Shown: positions 44,534 to 54,425, counted from the stretch's first letter. The stretch: DNA of 64,000 bases from Streptomyces sp. NBC_00448 (GCF_036014115.1 NZ_CP107913.1:2359001-2423000); one strand, 5' to 3'. Translations and numbers: made by a program. Notes: generated by a model from the sequence alone, not told the origin.

Positions 44534-46749
44534 CTGCTCTTCCCCCGATGGTCTGACGGGTCTGCCGCGGGCCCGGCGGGCTGCCCGTCGCGGTCCTCGA
44601 TGATCTCTCCGGTCGCGGTGTTCACGGCCGGCCCGGCCGGTGCCGCGGCCGCCAGGGTGGCGGCGACCGTCTCCGCGGTGCGAAGGCCGATCCCCGGTAC
44701 CTCGCAGATCTCCGCGATGGTCGCCGAGCGCAGCCGCTTCAGCGAGCCGAAGTGCTTGAGCAGGGCCTGCTTGCGGGTGGCGCCGAGCCCGGGCACCGCG
44801 TCCAGGGCGCCGGCCTTCATCGACTTGGAGCGCTTGCTGCGCTGGTAGGCGATGGCGAAGCGGTGTGCCTCGTCGCGGACCCGCTGGAGCAGGTACAGGC
44901 CCTCGCTGGTGCGCGGCAGGATCACCGGGTCGTCGTCGCCCGGCAGCCAGACCTCCTCCAGCCGCTTGGCCAGCCCGCACACCGCGACGTCGTCTATGCC
45001 GAGCTCGGCCAGGGCCCGGCTCGCGGCGGCGACCTGGGGCTGGCCGCCGTCGACCACGACGAGCTGCGGCGGGTAGGCGAACTTGCGGGGGCGGCCGGTG
45101 TCGGGGTCGATCGGACCGCCGACCGCCTCGTCCTGCTCCGCCGCGTCGTCGTGCCCGGCCGCGTCGTCCTGCCCGGCCAGGTCGTGCCCGGCCAGGTCGT
45201 GCCCGTGTCCGGCCAGGTGATCGGCCAGGTCGTGGTCGTGGTCGTCGGGCTGCTGCCGGCCGCCGTCGGGCGAGCCCTGCTGGTCCTGCGGGTTCTGCTC
45301 CTGCTCCTCCCACTCGCTGGTGCGCTGCTTCTCCTGGAGATAGCGGCGGAACCGGCGGGTGATCACCTCGTGCATGGACCGGACGTCGTCCTGCCCGGCG
45401 AACGACTTGATCTGGAAGCGGCGGTACTCGCTCTTACGGGCCAGGCCGTCCTCGAAGACCACCATGGACGCCACCACGTCGTCGCCCTGGAGGTGGCTGA
45501 TGTCGTAGCACTCGATACGCAGCGGCGCCGTGTCGAGGTCGAGGGCGGTGGCGATCTCCTCCAGCGCGCGGGAGCGGGTGGTCAGGTCCGAGGCGCGCTT
45601 GGTCTTGTGCAGGGCCAGCGCCTGCTGCGCGTTGCGCTGCACGGTGGCCATCAGGTCCTTCTTGTCGCCGCGCTGCGGCACCCGCAGGCTGACGTGCGAA
45701 CCGCGCCGCTCGGCCAGCCACTGCGCCACCGGCTCCTCCGGCTCGGGCAGCGCCGGGACCAGCACTTCCTTGGGCACGCCGCCGCTGCCGCCGGACTGCT
45801 CCGCGTCACCGCGCTCGTCGCCGTACAGCTGCTGGAGGGCGTGCTCGACCAGGCCCGCGGTGTCGACCGCCTCCACCTTGTCGGTGACCCAGCCGCGCTG
45901 CCCGCGCACCCGGCCGCCGCGGACGTGGAAGATCTGCACGGCCGCTTCGAGTTCGTCCTCGGCGACCGCGATCAGGTCGGCGTCGGTGGCGTCGGCGAGC
46001 ACCACCGCGTTCTTCTCCATGGCGCGGCGCAGCGCCTCGATGTCGTCGCGCAGCCGGGCCGCCTGTTCGTACTCCATGGCGGCGGCCGCGTCCTTCATCC
46101 GCTGTTCCAGCCGGCGCAGGTAGGTGCCGGTGTGGCCGGCCATGAAGTCGCTGAACTCCTCGGCGAGTTCACGGTGGTCCTCCGGGCTGATCCGGCCGAC
46201 GCACGGCGCGGAGCACTTGCCGATGTAGCCGAGCAGGCAGGGCCGGCCGATCTGCGCGGAACGCTTGAACACCCCGGCCGAGCAGGTGCGGACCGGGAAG
46301 ACCCGCAGCAGCAGGTCGACGGTCTCGCGGATCGCCCACGCGTGGGCGTACGGCCCGAAGTAGCGCACGCCCTTGCGCTTGGGCCCGCGCATCACCTGAA
46401 CCCGCGGGAACTCCTCGTTCATCGTCACGGCGAGCGACGGATAGCTCTTGTCGTCGCGGTACTTGACGTTGAACCGTGGGTCGAACTCCTTGATCCAGGA
46501 GTACTCCAGCTGCAGCGCCTCGACCTCGGTGGAGACCACCGTCCACTCCACGGACGCGGCGGTGGTGACCATCGTGGCGGTGCGCTGGTGCAGGTTGGTG
46601 ATGTCCTGGAAGTACGACGACAGGCGCTGCCGCAGGCTTTTCGCCTTGCCGACGTAGATCACCCGGCGGTGCTCGTCCCGGAACTTGTAGACCCCTGGGG
46701 AGTCGGGGATCTGGCCCGGCTTCGGTCGATAGCTGCTGGGGTCTGCCAT
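44530..46749 (-). CDS. uvrC: UvrC excinuclease subunit with an Asp/His-rich insertion
   Basis: 739 aa from the ATG at 46749. It cuts DNA on both sides of damage after UvrB loading. GIY-YIG nuclease [33 protein letters not shown] at residues ~15-50, UVR motif [21 protein letters not shown], the RNase H-like half with [23 protein letters not shown] and [13 protein letters not shown], and helix-hairpin-helix pairs [20 protein letters not shown] and [16 protein letters not shown]. Between [13 protein letters not shown] and the second RNase H-like motif lies a ~75-residue insertion of HDLAG/DDAAG repeats. Confidence 0.95.
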   Translation of the reverse strand: MADPSSYRPKPGQIPDSPGVYKFRDEHRRVIYVGKAKSLRQRLSSYFQDITNLHQRTATMVTTAASVEWTVVSTEVEALQLEYSWIKEFDPRFNVKYRDDKSYPSLAVTMNEEFPRVQVMRGPKRKGVRYFGPYAHAWAIRETVDLLLRVFPVRTCSAGVFKRSAQIGRPCLLGYIGKCSAPCVGRISPEDHRELAEEFSDFMAGHTGTYLRRLEQRMKDAAAAMEYEQAARLRDDIEALRRAMEKNAVVLADATDADLIAVAEDELEAAVQIFHVRGGRVRGQRGWVTDKVEAVDTAGLVEHALQQLYGDERGDAEQSGGSGGVPKEVLVPALPEPEEPVAQWLAERRGSHVSLRVPQRGDKKDLMATVQRNAQQALALHKTKRASDLTTRSRALEEIATALDLDTAPLRIECYDISHLQGDDVVASMVVFEDGLARKSEYRRFQIKSFAGQDDVRSMHEVITRRFRRYLQEKQRTSEWEEQEQNPQDQQGSPDGGRQQPDDHDHDLADHLAGHGHDLAGHDLAGQDDAAGHDDAAEQDEAVGGPIDPDTGRPRKFAYPPQLVVVDGGQPQVAAASRALAELGIDDVAVCGLAKRLEEVWLPGDDDPVILPRTSEGLYLLQRVRDEAHRFAIAYQRSKRSKSMKAGALDAVPGLGATRKQALLKHFGSLKRLRSATIAEICEVPGIGLRTAETVAATLAAAAPAGPAVNTATGEIIEDRDGQPAGPAADPSDHRGKSR
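45131..45250 (-). repeat. 15-bp-type tandem repeats within uvrC
   Basis: Repeated GTCGTGCCCGGCCAG-like units on the plus strand encode Leu-Ala-Gly-His-Asp blocks on the minus strand. The run lies exactly in the variable linker of UvrC. Confidence 0.75.
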
Positions 46750-46796
46750 GCCTTCCACCCTACTGTCGGGATACGACGATCCAGGGGCAGGAGCGC

Positions 46797-47228
46797 TCAG
46801 CTCGCGGGGCCCGCCGTCAGCTTGCCGCCGACCGCCTTGATGTCCACCGCCGGCAGTGCCTTCGGGGCCGGGCCGCGCACGACGGCGCCGGTCTCGGCGT
46901 TGAACTCGCTGCCGTGGCACGGGCAGGACGCGGTGGTGCCGTCCACTGTGTCGAGCACGCAGCCCTCATGGGTGCAGACCGCGCTGAACGCCTTGAAGGT
47001 GCCCTGGGTCGGCTGCGACACCAGCACCTTGTCGTCGCGGAAGAGCTTGGCGCCGCCGACCGGCACCGCGGAGGACGCGCCGAGGTCCACCGGCTTGGTC
47101 GGGCCGTCCGCGGAGCCGTTCTTCTTGCCGCCGCACGCGCTGAGGCCGACTCCGGCGGCTCCGACGGCGCCGGCCAGGGCCGCGCCGCGAAGGACGGTCC
47201 GACGGGTGGCGGGCAGTTCGGTGGACAT
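46797..47228 (-). CDS. Tat-exported Rieske [2Fe-2S] lipoprotein
   Basis: 143 aa from the ATG at 47228. Twin-arginine signal ([22 protein letters not shown]) runs into a lipobox LSAC, so a folded iron-sulfur protein is probably exported and lipidated. Rieske ligands are in CTHEGCVLD (Cys-x-His-x2-Cys) and [13 protein letters not shown] (Cys-x2-His with a disulfide Cys). [18 protein letters not shown] is the usual ending. It is a single domain, unlike the cytochrome bc1 Rieske, and might pass electrons to an extracytosolic oxidase. Lies alone between uvrC and uvrA. Confidence 0.88.
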   Translation of the reverse strand: MSTELPATRRTVLRGAALAGAVGAAGVGLSACGGKKNGSADGPTKPVDLGASSAVPVGGAKLFRDDKVLVSQPTQGTFKAFSAVCTHEGCVLDTVDGTTASCPCHGSEFNAETGAVVRGPAPKALPAVDIKAVGGKLTAGPAS

Positions 47229-47315
47229 GGGCGCTCCTGGTGCGGGATGTGACCGGTCTTGCGGTCCGTACCTTACGTCCCGCACCTGGACGCCTTTGCG
47301 ACGGCATACCGCGAC

Positions 47316-47348
47316 GGCGTCCCCGGCCCGCGCGGAGCCGGGGACGCC
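47316..47348 (-). terminator. hairpin after uvrA
   Basis: Perfect 12-bp arms GGCGTCCCCGGC (47316-47327) and complement (47337-47348), 9-nt loop. It separates uvrA from the Rieske gene. Confidence 0.75.
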
Positions 47349-47370
47349 TGCCGTCCGGGGTGCCCGCCGG

Positions 47371-50340
47371 CTACGCCTTCGCGGCGCGCTTGCGCGGAGC
47401 CACGGCCTTCTTCGCCGTCTTCGCCGTCTTCGCCGCCGCGGTTGCCTTCTTCGCCGGAGCCCGCTTCCTGGGCGCGGGCACGGCCGCGTCGCTGACCGCG
47501 TCCGGGCTGAGGATGTCCCGCAGGAACTTGCCGGTGTGGCTGGCCGGGACGCCCGCGATCTGCTCGGGGGTGCCCTCGGCGACCACCAGCCCGCCGCCGT
47601 TGCCGCCCTCGGGGCCCATGTCCACCACCCAGTCGGCGGTCTTGATCACATCGAGGTTGTGCTCGATGACGATCACGGTGTTCCCCTTGTCGACCAGCCC
47701 GGAGAGCACCTTGATCAGCTTGCTGATGTCCTCGAAGTGCAGACCGGTGGTGGGCTCGTCCAGCACGTAGACGGTGCTGCCGGTGGCGCGCCGCTGCAGC
47801 TCGGAAGCGAGCTTCACCCGCTGCGCCTCGCCGCCGGAGAGGGTCGGCGCGGGCTGGCCGAGCCGGACGTACCCCAGACCGACTTCGTTGAGGGTGCGCA
47901 GGTGGCGGGCGATGGCGGGCACCGCCTCGAAGAAGTCCAGCGCCTCCTCGATCGGCATGTCCAGCACCTCGGCGATGGACTTGCCCTTGTAGTGCACCTC
48001 AAGGGTCTCCCGGTTGTACCGCGCGCCGTGGCAGACCTCGCAGGGGACGTAGACATCCGGGAGGAAGTTCATCTCGATCTTGATGGTGCCGTCGCCCGAG
48101 CAGTTCTCGCAGCGGCCGCCCTTGACGTTGAAGGAGAAGCGGCCGGGCAGATAACCGCGGACCTTCGCCTCCATCGTCTCGGCGAACAGCTTGCGGACGT
48201 TGTCGAAGACGCCGGTGTACGTGGCCGGGTTGGACCGCGGGGTACGGCCGATCGGCGACTGGTCGACGTGCACCACCTTGTCCACCAGGTCGTCGCCGTC
48301 CACCCGGGTGTGGCGGCCGGGGACGCTGCGGGCGCCGTTCAGCTCGCGGGCGAGGTGGGTGTACAGGATGTCGTTGACCAGGGTGGACTTGCCGGAGCCG
48401 GAGACACCGGTGACCGCGGTGAGCACGCCCAGCGGGAAGGACACGTCGATGTCCTGGAGGTTGTGCTCGCGGGCGCCGTGCACCGTCAGCCGGCGCGCAC
48501 GGTCGATCGGGCGGCGGTCGGCCGGGGTCGGGATGGAGCGCTTGCCGGAGAGGTACTGCCCGGTCAGCGACTCCTCGTTGACCAGCAGCTCCTTCAGGGA
48601 GCCGGAGTGGACGACCTTGCCGCCGTGCTCGCCGGCGCCGGGGCCGATGTCCACCACCCAGTCGGCGGTCTTGATGGTGTCCTCGTCGTGCTCGACGACG
48701 ATCAGGGTGTTGCCCAGGTCACGCAGCCGGACCAGGGTCTCGATCAGCCGGTGGTTGTCGCGCTGGTGCAGGCCGATGGAGGGTTCGTCCAGGACGTAGA
48801 GCACGCCGACCAGACCGGAGCCGATCTGGGTGGCCAGCCTGATCCGCTGCGCCTCGCCGCCGGACAGGGTGCCCGCGGCGCGGTTGAGCGAGAGGTAGTC
48901 CAGGCCGACGTCGACCAGGAACCGCAGTCGCTCGTTGACCTCCTTGAGGACGCGCTCGGCGATCTTCTTGTCGCGGGCCGCGAGCTTCATCCCGGCCAGG
49001 AACTCGGCGCAGTCGCTGATCGACATCGCGGCGACGTCGGCGATCGACCTGTCCTGCACGGTGACCGCCAGCACGATCGGCTTCAGCCGCCTGCCCTCAC
49101 AGGTGGGGCAGGGCACCGCCCGCATGTACCCCTCGAAGCGCTCGCGGCTGGAGTCGCTCTCCGACTCGTTGTGCCGGCGGCGGACGTAGGGGATCACGCC
49201 CTCGAAGTGCGTGGTGTACGAGCGCTCGCGGCCGAACCGGGTCTTGTACGCCACCCGGACCTCGGACTTGTGCCCGTAGAGCAGCGCCTTCTTGGCGCGC
49301 GCGGGCAGGCCCGCGTACGGGATGTCGGTGCGGAAGCCGACCTCCTTGGCGACGCTCTGCACCAGCTTGTCGAAGTACCCCTTGGACATGCCGCTGGACC
49401 ACGGCGACAGGGCGCCCTCGTCGAGCGACTTCTGCTCGTCGGGCACGATCAGCTCGGGGTCGATCTCCATCCGGGAGCCGATGCCGGTGCAGTCCGGGCA
49501 GGCGCCGAAGGGCGAGTTGAAGGAGAAGGAGCGCGGCTCCAGTTCCTCGAACGACAGGTCGTCGTAAGGGCAGTAGAGGTGCTCGGAGAACATCCGCTCG
49601 CGCTGCGGGTCGTCCTCGGGCAGGTCGACGAAGTCGAGGATGACCATGCCGCCGGAGAGGCCGAGCGCGGTCTCCACCGAGTCGGTGAGGCGGCGCTTGG
49701 CGCTGTCCTTGACGGTGAGGCGGTCGACGACCACCTCGATGGTGTGCTTCTCCTGCTTCTTCAGCTTGGGCGGGTCGGTGAGCTGGACGGTGGCGCCGTC
49801 GACCCGGGCCCGGCTGTACCCCTTGGTCTGGAGGTCGGAGAAGAGGTCGACGAACTCGCCCTTGCGCTCGCGCACCAGCGGGGAGAGCACCTGGAAACGG
49901 ACGCCCTCCTCCAGCTCCAGCACCCGGTCCACGATCGCCTGCGGGGACTGCCGGGCGATCGGACGGCCGCACTCGGGGCAGTGCGGCTTGCCGATCCGGG
50001 CGAAGAGCAGCCGCAGGTAGTCGTAGACCTCGGTGATGGTGCCGACGGTCGAGCGCGGGTTGCGGGAGGTGGACTTCTGGTCGATGGAGACGGCCGGTGA
50101 CAGGCCCTCGATGAAGTCCACGTCGGGCTTGTCCATCTGCCCGAGGAACTGCCTGGCGTAGGACGAGAGCGACTCGACGTACCGGCGCTGGCCCTCCGCG
50201 AAGATCGTGTCGAAAGCGAGCGAGGACTTCCCGGAACCGGACAGCCCGGTGAACACGATGAGCGAGTCCCGGGGCAGGTCCAGCGAGACGTTCCGGAGAT
50301 TGTGCTCGCGAGCGCCGCGGACGGTGAGTCGGTCGGCCAC
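47371..50340 (-). CDS. uvrA: UvrA excinuclease ATPase with a Lys/Ala-rich tail
   Basis: 989 aa from the GTG at 50340 with GGAAAGG upstream. It recognises DNA lesions as a dimer. Two ABC modules: Walker [16 protein letters not shown] and [15 protein letters not shown]; signatures [17 protein letters not shown] and [17 protein letters not shown]. Zinc modules show [23 protein letters not shown], and [27 protein letters not shown]. The last ~45 residues are Lys/Ala/Arg-rich ([21 protein letters not shown]), like a histone H1 tail, and may hold DNA non-specifically. Hairpin at 47316 follows. Confidence 0.97.
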   Translation of the reverse strand: MADRLTVRGAREHNLRNVSLDLPRDSLIVFTGLSGSGKSSLAFDTIFAEGQRRYVESLSSYARQFLGQMDKPDVDFIEGLSPAVSIDQKSTSRNPRSTVGTITEVYDYLRLLFARIGKPHCPECGRPIARQSPQAIVDRVLELEEGVRFQVLSPLVRERKGEFVDLFSDLQTKGYSRARVDGATVQLTDPPKLKKQEKHTIEVVVDRLTVKDSAKRRLTDSVETALGLSGGMVILDFVDLPEDDPQRERMFSEHLYCPYDDLSFEELEPRSFSFNSPFGACPDCTGIGSRMEIDPELIVPDEQKSLDEGALSPWSSGMSKGYFDKLVQSVAKEVGFRTDIPYAGLPARAKKALLYGHKSEVRVAYKTRFGRERSYTTHFEGVIPYVRRRHNESESDSSRERFEGYMRAVPCPTCEGRRLKPIVLAVTVQDRSIADVAAMSISDCAEFLAGMKLAARDKKIAERVLKEVNERLRFLVDVGLDYLSLNRAAGTLSGGEAQRIRLATQIGSGLVGVLYVLDEPSIGLHQRDNHRLIETLVRLRDLGNTLIVVEHDEDTIKTADWVVDIGPGAGEHGGKVVHSGSLKELLVNEESLTGQYLSGKRSIPTPADRRPIDRARRLTVHGAREHNLQDIDVSFPLGVLTAVTGVSGSGKSTLVNDILYTHLARELNGARSVPGRHTRVDGDDLVDKVVHVDQSPIGRTPRSNPATYTGVFDNVRKLFAETMEAKVRGYLPGRFSFNVKGGRCENCSGDGTIKIEMNFLPDVYVPCEVCHGARYNRETLEVHYKGKSIAEVLDMPIEEALDFFEAVPAIARHLRTLNEVGLGYVRLGQPAPTLSGGEAQRVKLASELQRRATGSTVYVLDEPTTGLHFEDISKLIKVLSGLVDKGNTVIVIEHNLDVIKTADWVVDMGPEGGNGGGLVVAEGTPEQIAGVPASHTGKFLRDILSPDAVSDAAVPAPRKRAPAKKATAAAKTAKTAKKAVAPRKRAAKA

Positions 50341-50573
50341 GCCAGTGCACCTTTCCGTAGTAGGGGGACGGTGAACGGTCAACACCCCCCGGTCAGCCTA
50401 AACGGGGAGCGGTCGACATTTCTTCCTCTCGGACCTCTTGCCGGTCCTGTCGCCGCCGTCTGGCCCGGCCGTCGCGACACTCACGACCCTATAGCACGCA
50501 CATTCGATTTCCGGTCTTCCACTGCCCCTTTCACCCGATCGTGTGGTGCATGCGTCCCCGGCGTGACAGGCCA

Positions 50574-50579
50574 TAGGCT
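50574..50579 (+). promoter_or_regulatory. -10 hexamer TAGGCT for a leaderless mRNA
   Basis: TAGGCT is exactly 7 nt before the ATG at 50587; no ribosome site is present. The 246-bp gap to uvrA (50341-50586) also holds the uvrA promoter, not resolved. Confidence 0.5.
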
Positions 50580-50586
50580 GGGGCGC

Positions 50587-51243
50587 ATGGCGTATACGGG
50601 AGAGGTCACGGTCGGCGGCACGCCCGACGTGCACGAGCTGGAAGACCTGATCATCACGAAGGTCGCGGTCGGCCCCATGAACAACAACGCGTACCTGCTG
50701 CGCTGCCGGGCCACCGGCGAGCAGCTGCTGATCGACGCGGCCAACGACGCGGGGACCCTGCTGGAGGTCGTCGGTACCGATGGTCTCACCTCCGTGGTCA
50801 CCACCCATCAGCATGGCGACCACTGGCAGGCGCTCCAGGACGTGGTGACGGCCACCGGGGCCGCCACCTACGCCGGGCGCGAGGACGCCCCGGGCATCCC
50901 CGTGCCCACCGGCACCCTGCTCGACGACGGCGACACCGTCCCGCTCGGCCCGCTGCGCCTCACCGTCCGCCACCTCGTGGGCCACACCCCCGGCAGCGTC
51001 GCCGTCATCTACGACGACCCGCACGGTCACCCGCACGTGTTCACCGGCGACTGCCTGTTCCCCGGCGGCGTGGGCAACACGCACGACGACCCCGCCGCGT
51101 TCACCAGCCTCATCGACGGCGTGTCGGCCAAGCTCTTCGACGTCCTCCCCGACGAGACCTGGGTCTACCCGGGCCACGGCGACGACACGACCATCGGCGC
51201 CGAGCGCCCCCACCTCGCGGAGTGGCGCGCACGCGGCTGGTGA
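50587..51243 (+). CDS. MBL-fold metallo-hydrolase, glyoxalase II-like
   Basis: 218 aa. The zinc motif THQHGDHWQAL (HxHxDH) is intact; further ligands are in VGHTPGSVAVIY (His), VFTGDCLFPGG (Asp) and VYPGHGDDTTIG (His). Length and layout fit the glyoxalase II/small MBL group, which hydrolyses thioesters. No signal peptide. The conserved place next to uvrA in streptomycetes suggests housekeeping use, but the substrate is not known. Confidence 0.88.
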   Translation: MAYTGEVTVGGTPDVHELEDLIITKVAVGPMNNNAYLLRCRATGEQLLIDAANDAGTLLEVVGTDGLTSVVTTHQHGDHWQALQDVVTATGAATYAGREDAPGIPVPTGTLLDDGDTVPLGPLRLTVRHLVGHTPGSVAVIYDDPHGHPHVFTGDCLFPGGVGNTHDDPAAFTSLIDGVSAKLFDVLPDETWVYPGHGDDTTIGAERPHLAEWRARGW

Positions 51244-51276
51244 GCGGGGCAGGGCGGAGGCGGGCGGGCCGGTCGG

Positions 51277-51296
51277 GCCGTACGGTCCGGTACGGC
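51277..51296. terminator. short bidirectional hairpin
   Basis: GCCGTAC (51277-51283) and GTACGGC (51290-51296) with a 6-nt loop, immediately before the stop of the convergent gene (51297). The stem can extend by one mismatch and one pair. Confidence 0.5.
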
Positions 51297-51776
51297 TCAG
51301 TTCCGGCGACGGGTCATGCGCATCGTCCAGTTGGTCAGCCAGGTGGCGCCGCCGTCGGTGGAGAACGCCTGCTCCCACCGGGCGGCGTCGGCGGTGACGC
51401 CGCTCCACAGGAACCGGACCCGCACGTCGCGGCCCTCGTGGCGGTCGTCGCCGTGGAACTCGCCGACGCCGTCGGTGAAGCGGCCGACGACCGGTGGGAA
51501 CAGGGTGCCGGTGCGCTCGCTCGCCCAGTACAGGGACCACTCCTGGCGGACAGGGTCGTAGAGCCGCAGGGTCAGGCCGGCGGAGCCCTTGGTGGGGAAG
51601 GTCACCTCGTCGAAGTTGGCGTTCCCCCCGAAGTGGCCGGAGGCGCGGCTCACGCCGGGGAACTCCTCCCAGGGCGACTGCGGGTCGAGGAAGTCGGTGC
51701 GCCGCCGGTTGGCGACGTCCCAGGTGCCGACGAGGAAGTCGAAGTCGTGCACGGTGCTGGTCGGGGTGCTGGTCAC
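51297..51776 (-). CDS. DUF1579-like beta-barrel protein
   Basis: 159 aa from a GTG that overlaps the preceding stop (GTGA). DFDFLVGTWDVANRRRTDFL opens the domain and the rest is alternating beta strands (GLTLRLYDPVRQEWSLYWASERTG, VRVRFLWSGVTADAARWEQAFSTDGGATWLTNWTM), as in DUF1579/lipocalin-like proteins. No signal peptide and no cysteine. Function not known; small-molecule binding is a guess from fold. Second gene of a two-gene unit under the palindrome at 52271. Confidence 0.75.
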   Translation of the reverse strand: MTSTPTSTVHDFDFLVGTWDVANRRRTDFLDPQSPWEEFPGVSRASGHFGGNANFDEVTFPTKGSAGLTLRLYDPVRQEWSLYWASERTGTLFPPVVGRFTDGVGEFHGDDRHEGRDVRVRFLWSGVTADAARWEQAFSTDGGATWLTNWTMRMTRRRN

Positions 51777-52252
51777 GGGCGGTCTCCGGTAGTGCCGTCG
51801 GGAAGGGTGTCCAGGAGGTAGGCGTCCAGGTCGGGCGGGTCGGCGGCCAGGACGTGCCGCACCCAGGCGTCCCGCTCGTGCAGCAGCGGCGGCAGCTCCC
51901 AGACGCAGCCGATCAGCGACCGCTCGATCCGGACGAAGCGGGTCGGGTCGTCGTCGGGGCAGCCGAGCGCCGGCTGCCCGGCCGCCGCTCCCGCGAAGTG
52001 CAGGGCGTTGTCCCAGGCCCAGGTGTAGGCGTTGAGGTAGGCGCCGTCGTCCCCTCCCCTGTGGAGGACGACGAAGCCCGCGCCGGGCGTCCCGTCGGGT
52101 TCGGGCAGCAGGTCGGGCAGGAGCGCGTACGCGGCCGCCTCGACCTCCGGCGCGATCCCCGCGGGGTCGGCGGTGACGTGGTACCGCTTGAGGCGGCGAC
52201 CGCCGACCTCCAGCAGCGGGCGCGCGGTCAGCAGCTTCTCGGTGAAAGGCAT
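51773..52252 (-). CDS. hypothetical protein co-transcribed under the WYL regulator
   Basis: 159 aa, not recognised. Starts MPFTEKLLTARPLLEVGGRRLKRYHVTADP; contains GAGFVVLHRGGDDGAYLNAYTWAWDNALHF and RSLIGCVWELPPLLHERDAWVRHVL, rich in aromatic residues and possibly a beta-barrel or cupin-like fold. Leaderless start: TAGCGT lies 6 nt before the ATG. Divergent from the WYL regulator across a perfect palindrome, so it and the DUF1579-like gene downstream probably form its target operon. Confidence 0.75.
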   Translation of the reverse strand: MPFTEKLLTARPLLEVGGRRLKRYHVTADPAGIAPEVEAAAYALLPDLLPEPDGTPGAGFVVLHRGGDDGAYLNAYTWAWDNALHFAGAAAGQPALGCPDDDPTRFVRIERSLIGCVWELPPLLHERDAWVRHVLAADPPDLDAYLLDTLPDGTTGDRP

Positions 52253-52258
52253 GGCTGG

Positions 52259-52264
52259 ACGCTA
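52259..52264 (-). promoter_or_regulatory. -10 hexamer TAGCGT for a leaderless mRNA (minus strand)
   Basis: TAGCGT on the minus strand, 6 nt before the ATG at 52252. On the plus strand the same region reads TAGAAC (52263-52268), a possible -10 for the divergent regulator. Confidence 0.5.
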
Positions 52265-52270
52265 GAACGG

Positions 52271-52297
52271 CTTCACTGACACCCTGTGTCAGTGAAG
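52271..52297. promoter_or_regulatory. perfect 12-bp inverted repeat overlapping the WYL-regulator start codon
   Basis: CTTCACTGACAC (52271-52282) and GTGTCAGTGAAG (52286-52297) around a 3-nt centre, in the 33-bp gap between divergent starts. The right arm contains the GTG start of the regulator. A fitting autoregulatory operator that also sits just upstream of the -10 of the leftward gene. Confidence 0.75.
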
Positions 52298-53284
52298 TCC
52301 AGCCGGCTGCTGTCGATCCTGCTGCTGCTCCAGAACAGGGGCCGGCTGACCGCCGCCCAGATCGCCGCGGAGCTGGAGGTCTCGGTCCGCACCGTCTACC
52401 GCGACGTGGAGGCCCTGCACGCCGCCGGTGTCCCGCTCTACGGCGACGCCGGCCACGCCGGCGGCTACCAGCTGCTCGACGGCTACCGGACCCGGCTGAC
52501 GGGGCTCACCTCCACCGAGGCCGACGCGCTGTTCCTGTCCGGCGCGCCGGGCCCGGCCGCGGACCTGGGGCTCGGCCCCTCCCTGGCGGCGGCCCAGCTG
52601 AAACTGCAGGCGGCCCTTCCCGCGGAGCTGCGCGCCCAGGCGACCAGGATCGCCGCCCGATTCCACCTCGACGCGCCGGGCTGGTACACCGAGGACGCCG
52701 ATCTGCGGTTCCTGCGGCAGGTCGCGGACGCGGTCTGGCACAGCAGGGCGATCGAGGTCCGGTACCGCCGCTGGAAGGAGCCCACCGACGTCGACCGCCG
52801 GCTCGAACCGTACGGCCTGGTGCTCAAGGCCGGCCGCTGGTACGCGGTGGCGGGCCCGGGGCCGCGTACGTACCGCGTGGACCAGATCCTCGCGCTGACG
52901 CCCACGGCGGAGGGCTTCCAGCCGCCGCCGGACTTCGACCTGGCGGACTACTGGCAGCGCCACCAGGCGGACTTCCACGCCCGCCTGCACCAGGAGGAGG
53001 CCGCGGTACGGCTCTCCCCCGCGGCGGCGGCGCGGCTGACCGGGGCGGCGGCCCGGGCGCTCGCGGCCACCGGCAGCGCGGAACCGGACGGCTGGACCCG
53101 CGCGGTGCTGCCCGTGGAGTCCGCGGACCAGGCGCACGCCTTCTTCCTGTCGCTGGGCGCCGAGGCCGAGGTGCTGAGCCCGGCCGCGCTGCGCGCGCGG
53201 CTGGCCGCGACCGCGGCCGCGCTGGCGGTCCGCTACGCCGGGCCCGCGCCGGAGGCGGAACCGCCCGAGGCCGCCGCGCCCTGA
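52286..53284 (+). CDS. WYL-domain (YafY/DeoR-like) transcriptional regulator
   Basis: 332 aa from the GTG at 52286 (the GTG two codons on is an alternative). N-terminal HTH_11: SRLLSILLLLQNRGRLTAAQIAAELEVSVRTVYRDVEALHAAGVPLYGDAGHAGGYQLLDGYRTRL. WYL region: AIEVRYRRWKEPTDVDRRLEPYGLVLKAGRWYAVAGPGPRTYRVDQILAL; the signature reads W-Y-A here. A WCX-like end (GWTRAVLPVESADQAHAFFLSLGAEAEVL) follows. It probably represses itself and the divergent pair; WYL domains sense small ligands or nucleic acids. Confidence 0.88.
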   Translation: MSVKSSRLLSILLLLQNRGRLTAAQIAAELEVSVRTVYRDVEALHAAGVPLYGDAGHAGGYQLLDGYRTRLTGLTSTEADALFLSGAPGPAADLGLGPSLAAAQLKLQAALPAELRAQATRIAARFHLDAPGWYTEDADLRFLRQVADAVWHSRAIEVRYRRWKEPTDVDRRLEPYGLVLKAGRWYAVAGPGPRTYRVDQILALTPTAEGFQPPPDFDLADYWQRHQADFHARLHQEEAAVRLSPAAAARLTGAAARALAATGSAEPDGWTRAVLPVESADQAHAFFLSLGAEAEVLSPAALRARLAATAAALAVRYAGPAPEAEPPEAAAP

Positions 53285-53315
53285 CCCGCCTCCGGGCGCC
53301 GGGCGGCGGTGGCGC

Positions 53316-54425
53316 TCAGCGGCGGCGGCGCATCCGCTCGCCGACCTCGCCCTCGTCCGTCTCCCACCAGGGGCGGGTGGACACGGGCACCTCGGCCTGA
53401 GCGGGCGCGGCGGGGGCCGAGGGGGCGGGCACCGCGGCGGAGGGCGCGTCGCCGCCCGAAGCGCCACCGGAAGCCCCGCCCGAAGCGCCCGCGGGAGAGC
53501 CGGCGGCCACCGAAGCCCCGGAAGGCACCTGCTGCCCGGCCCGGGCCGACAGCACGGCCTCGCGGTCGAGGGCGGCATCGAGAGCGGCGGTCTTGTCGCG
53601 GTCGGCGCGCCACCACTCCATGAAGACCAGCAGGAGGAAGGGCAGCCCGACGAGTTCGGCGAGGGCGAGCATGAGGCCGCCGCCGAGCATCTGGTCGCGC
53701 TTGACGGAGGGACCCCAGTCGCGGGTGTGCGTGTGGTACCAGTGGCCGGCGACCAGGGTGCCGCTGGTCATCACGACGATGCCGGGCACGGAGTCGAAGA
53801 GCCCGTCGAGGAAGACCAGGACCGCGCGCACCGGGTGGTTGCACCAGCGCGGCAGCAGCTCCTGGCGGCTGAGCATGGGCAGCACGAACAGGCATCCGGT
53901 GAGCAGCAGTTGCAGGTGCATCAGCTGCCGTACGGAGTCGTGGGCGAGCGCGTGCGGGAAGTACGGCGTGAAGTAGATGGTCAGTTCGGAGACGAGCACC
54001 AGGACCGAGCTGATCAGCGGGTAGGTGAGCACGCGCACCGGGCGGGAGGAGAACGCGCGGCGCAGCCGGCTGCCGGGGGCGGCGAGGCCGATCGGGTCGC
54101 CGAGCGCGAGGCCGAGCGGGGCGAACAGGTCGAGCAGGATGTTCTGCACGGCCGCGGGCCAGAACAGCACCCGGTTGTAGACGGCGAGCGCCGACATGGT
54201 CGCGAACACCAGGGTGCCGAGGCCGAAGACGTAGAAGACGGCGACCCGCCAGAGCGGCCAGCGGCCACCGGAGGCGAGCCTGCGCCGTACGCCGTATCCG
54301 TACACCGCGCCGAGCAGGAGCACGGCGGCCAGGGCGACGCCGTCGAGTTGCCAGGTGCCGAGGAAGCGGCTCCCGGTCAGCTCGGGCAGTGCCTGGAAGC
54401 CGGGCGCGGCTGCCGTGGTCGCCAC
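53316..54425 (-). CDS. CtaG-like cytochrome c oxidase assembly membrane protein
   Basis: 369 aa from the GTG at 54425, with GAAAGG upstream. The caa3_CtaG family has about seven to nine helices and supports copper/heme oxidase assembly. Seen: LDGVALAAVLLLGAVYGYG, VFYVFGLGTLVFATMSALAVYN, the conserved VQNILLDLFAPLGLALG, DSVRQLMHLQLLLTGCLFVLPML and GIVVMTSGTLVAGHWYHTHTRDWG with histidines near the membrane face. The last ~80 residues are a Gly/Ser/Ala/Pro-rich cytosolic tail. Functionally it fits ctaA and ctaB in the same window. Confidence 0.87.
   Translation of the reverse strand: MATTAAAPGFQALPELTGSRFLGTWQLDGVALAAVLLLGAVYGYGVRRRLASGGRWPLWRVAVFYVFGLGTLVFATMSALAVYNRVLFWPAAVQNILLDLFAPLGLALGDPIGLAAPGSRLRRAFSSRPVRVLTYPLISSVLVLVSELTIYFTPYFPHALAHDSVRQLMHLQLLLTGCLFVLPMLSRQELLPRWCNHPVRAVLVFLDGLFDSVPGIVVMTSGTLVAGHWYHTHTRDWGPSVKRDQMLGGGLMLALAELVGLPFLLLVFMEWWRADRDKTAALDAALDREAVLSARAGQQVPSGASVAAGSPAGASGGASGGASGGDAPSAAVPAPSAPAAPAQAEVPVSTRPWWETDEGEVGERMRRRR

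Noticed and set aside
44752-50100. Open frame of 1782 codons on the plus strand, antisense to uvrC, the Rieske gene and uvrA
   Set aside because: It mirrors GC-biased third positions of real genes on the other strand, has no family motif and runs across three genes with clear functions.
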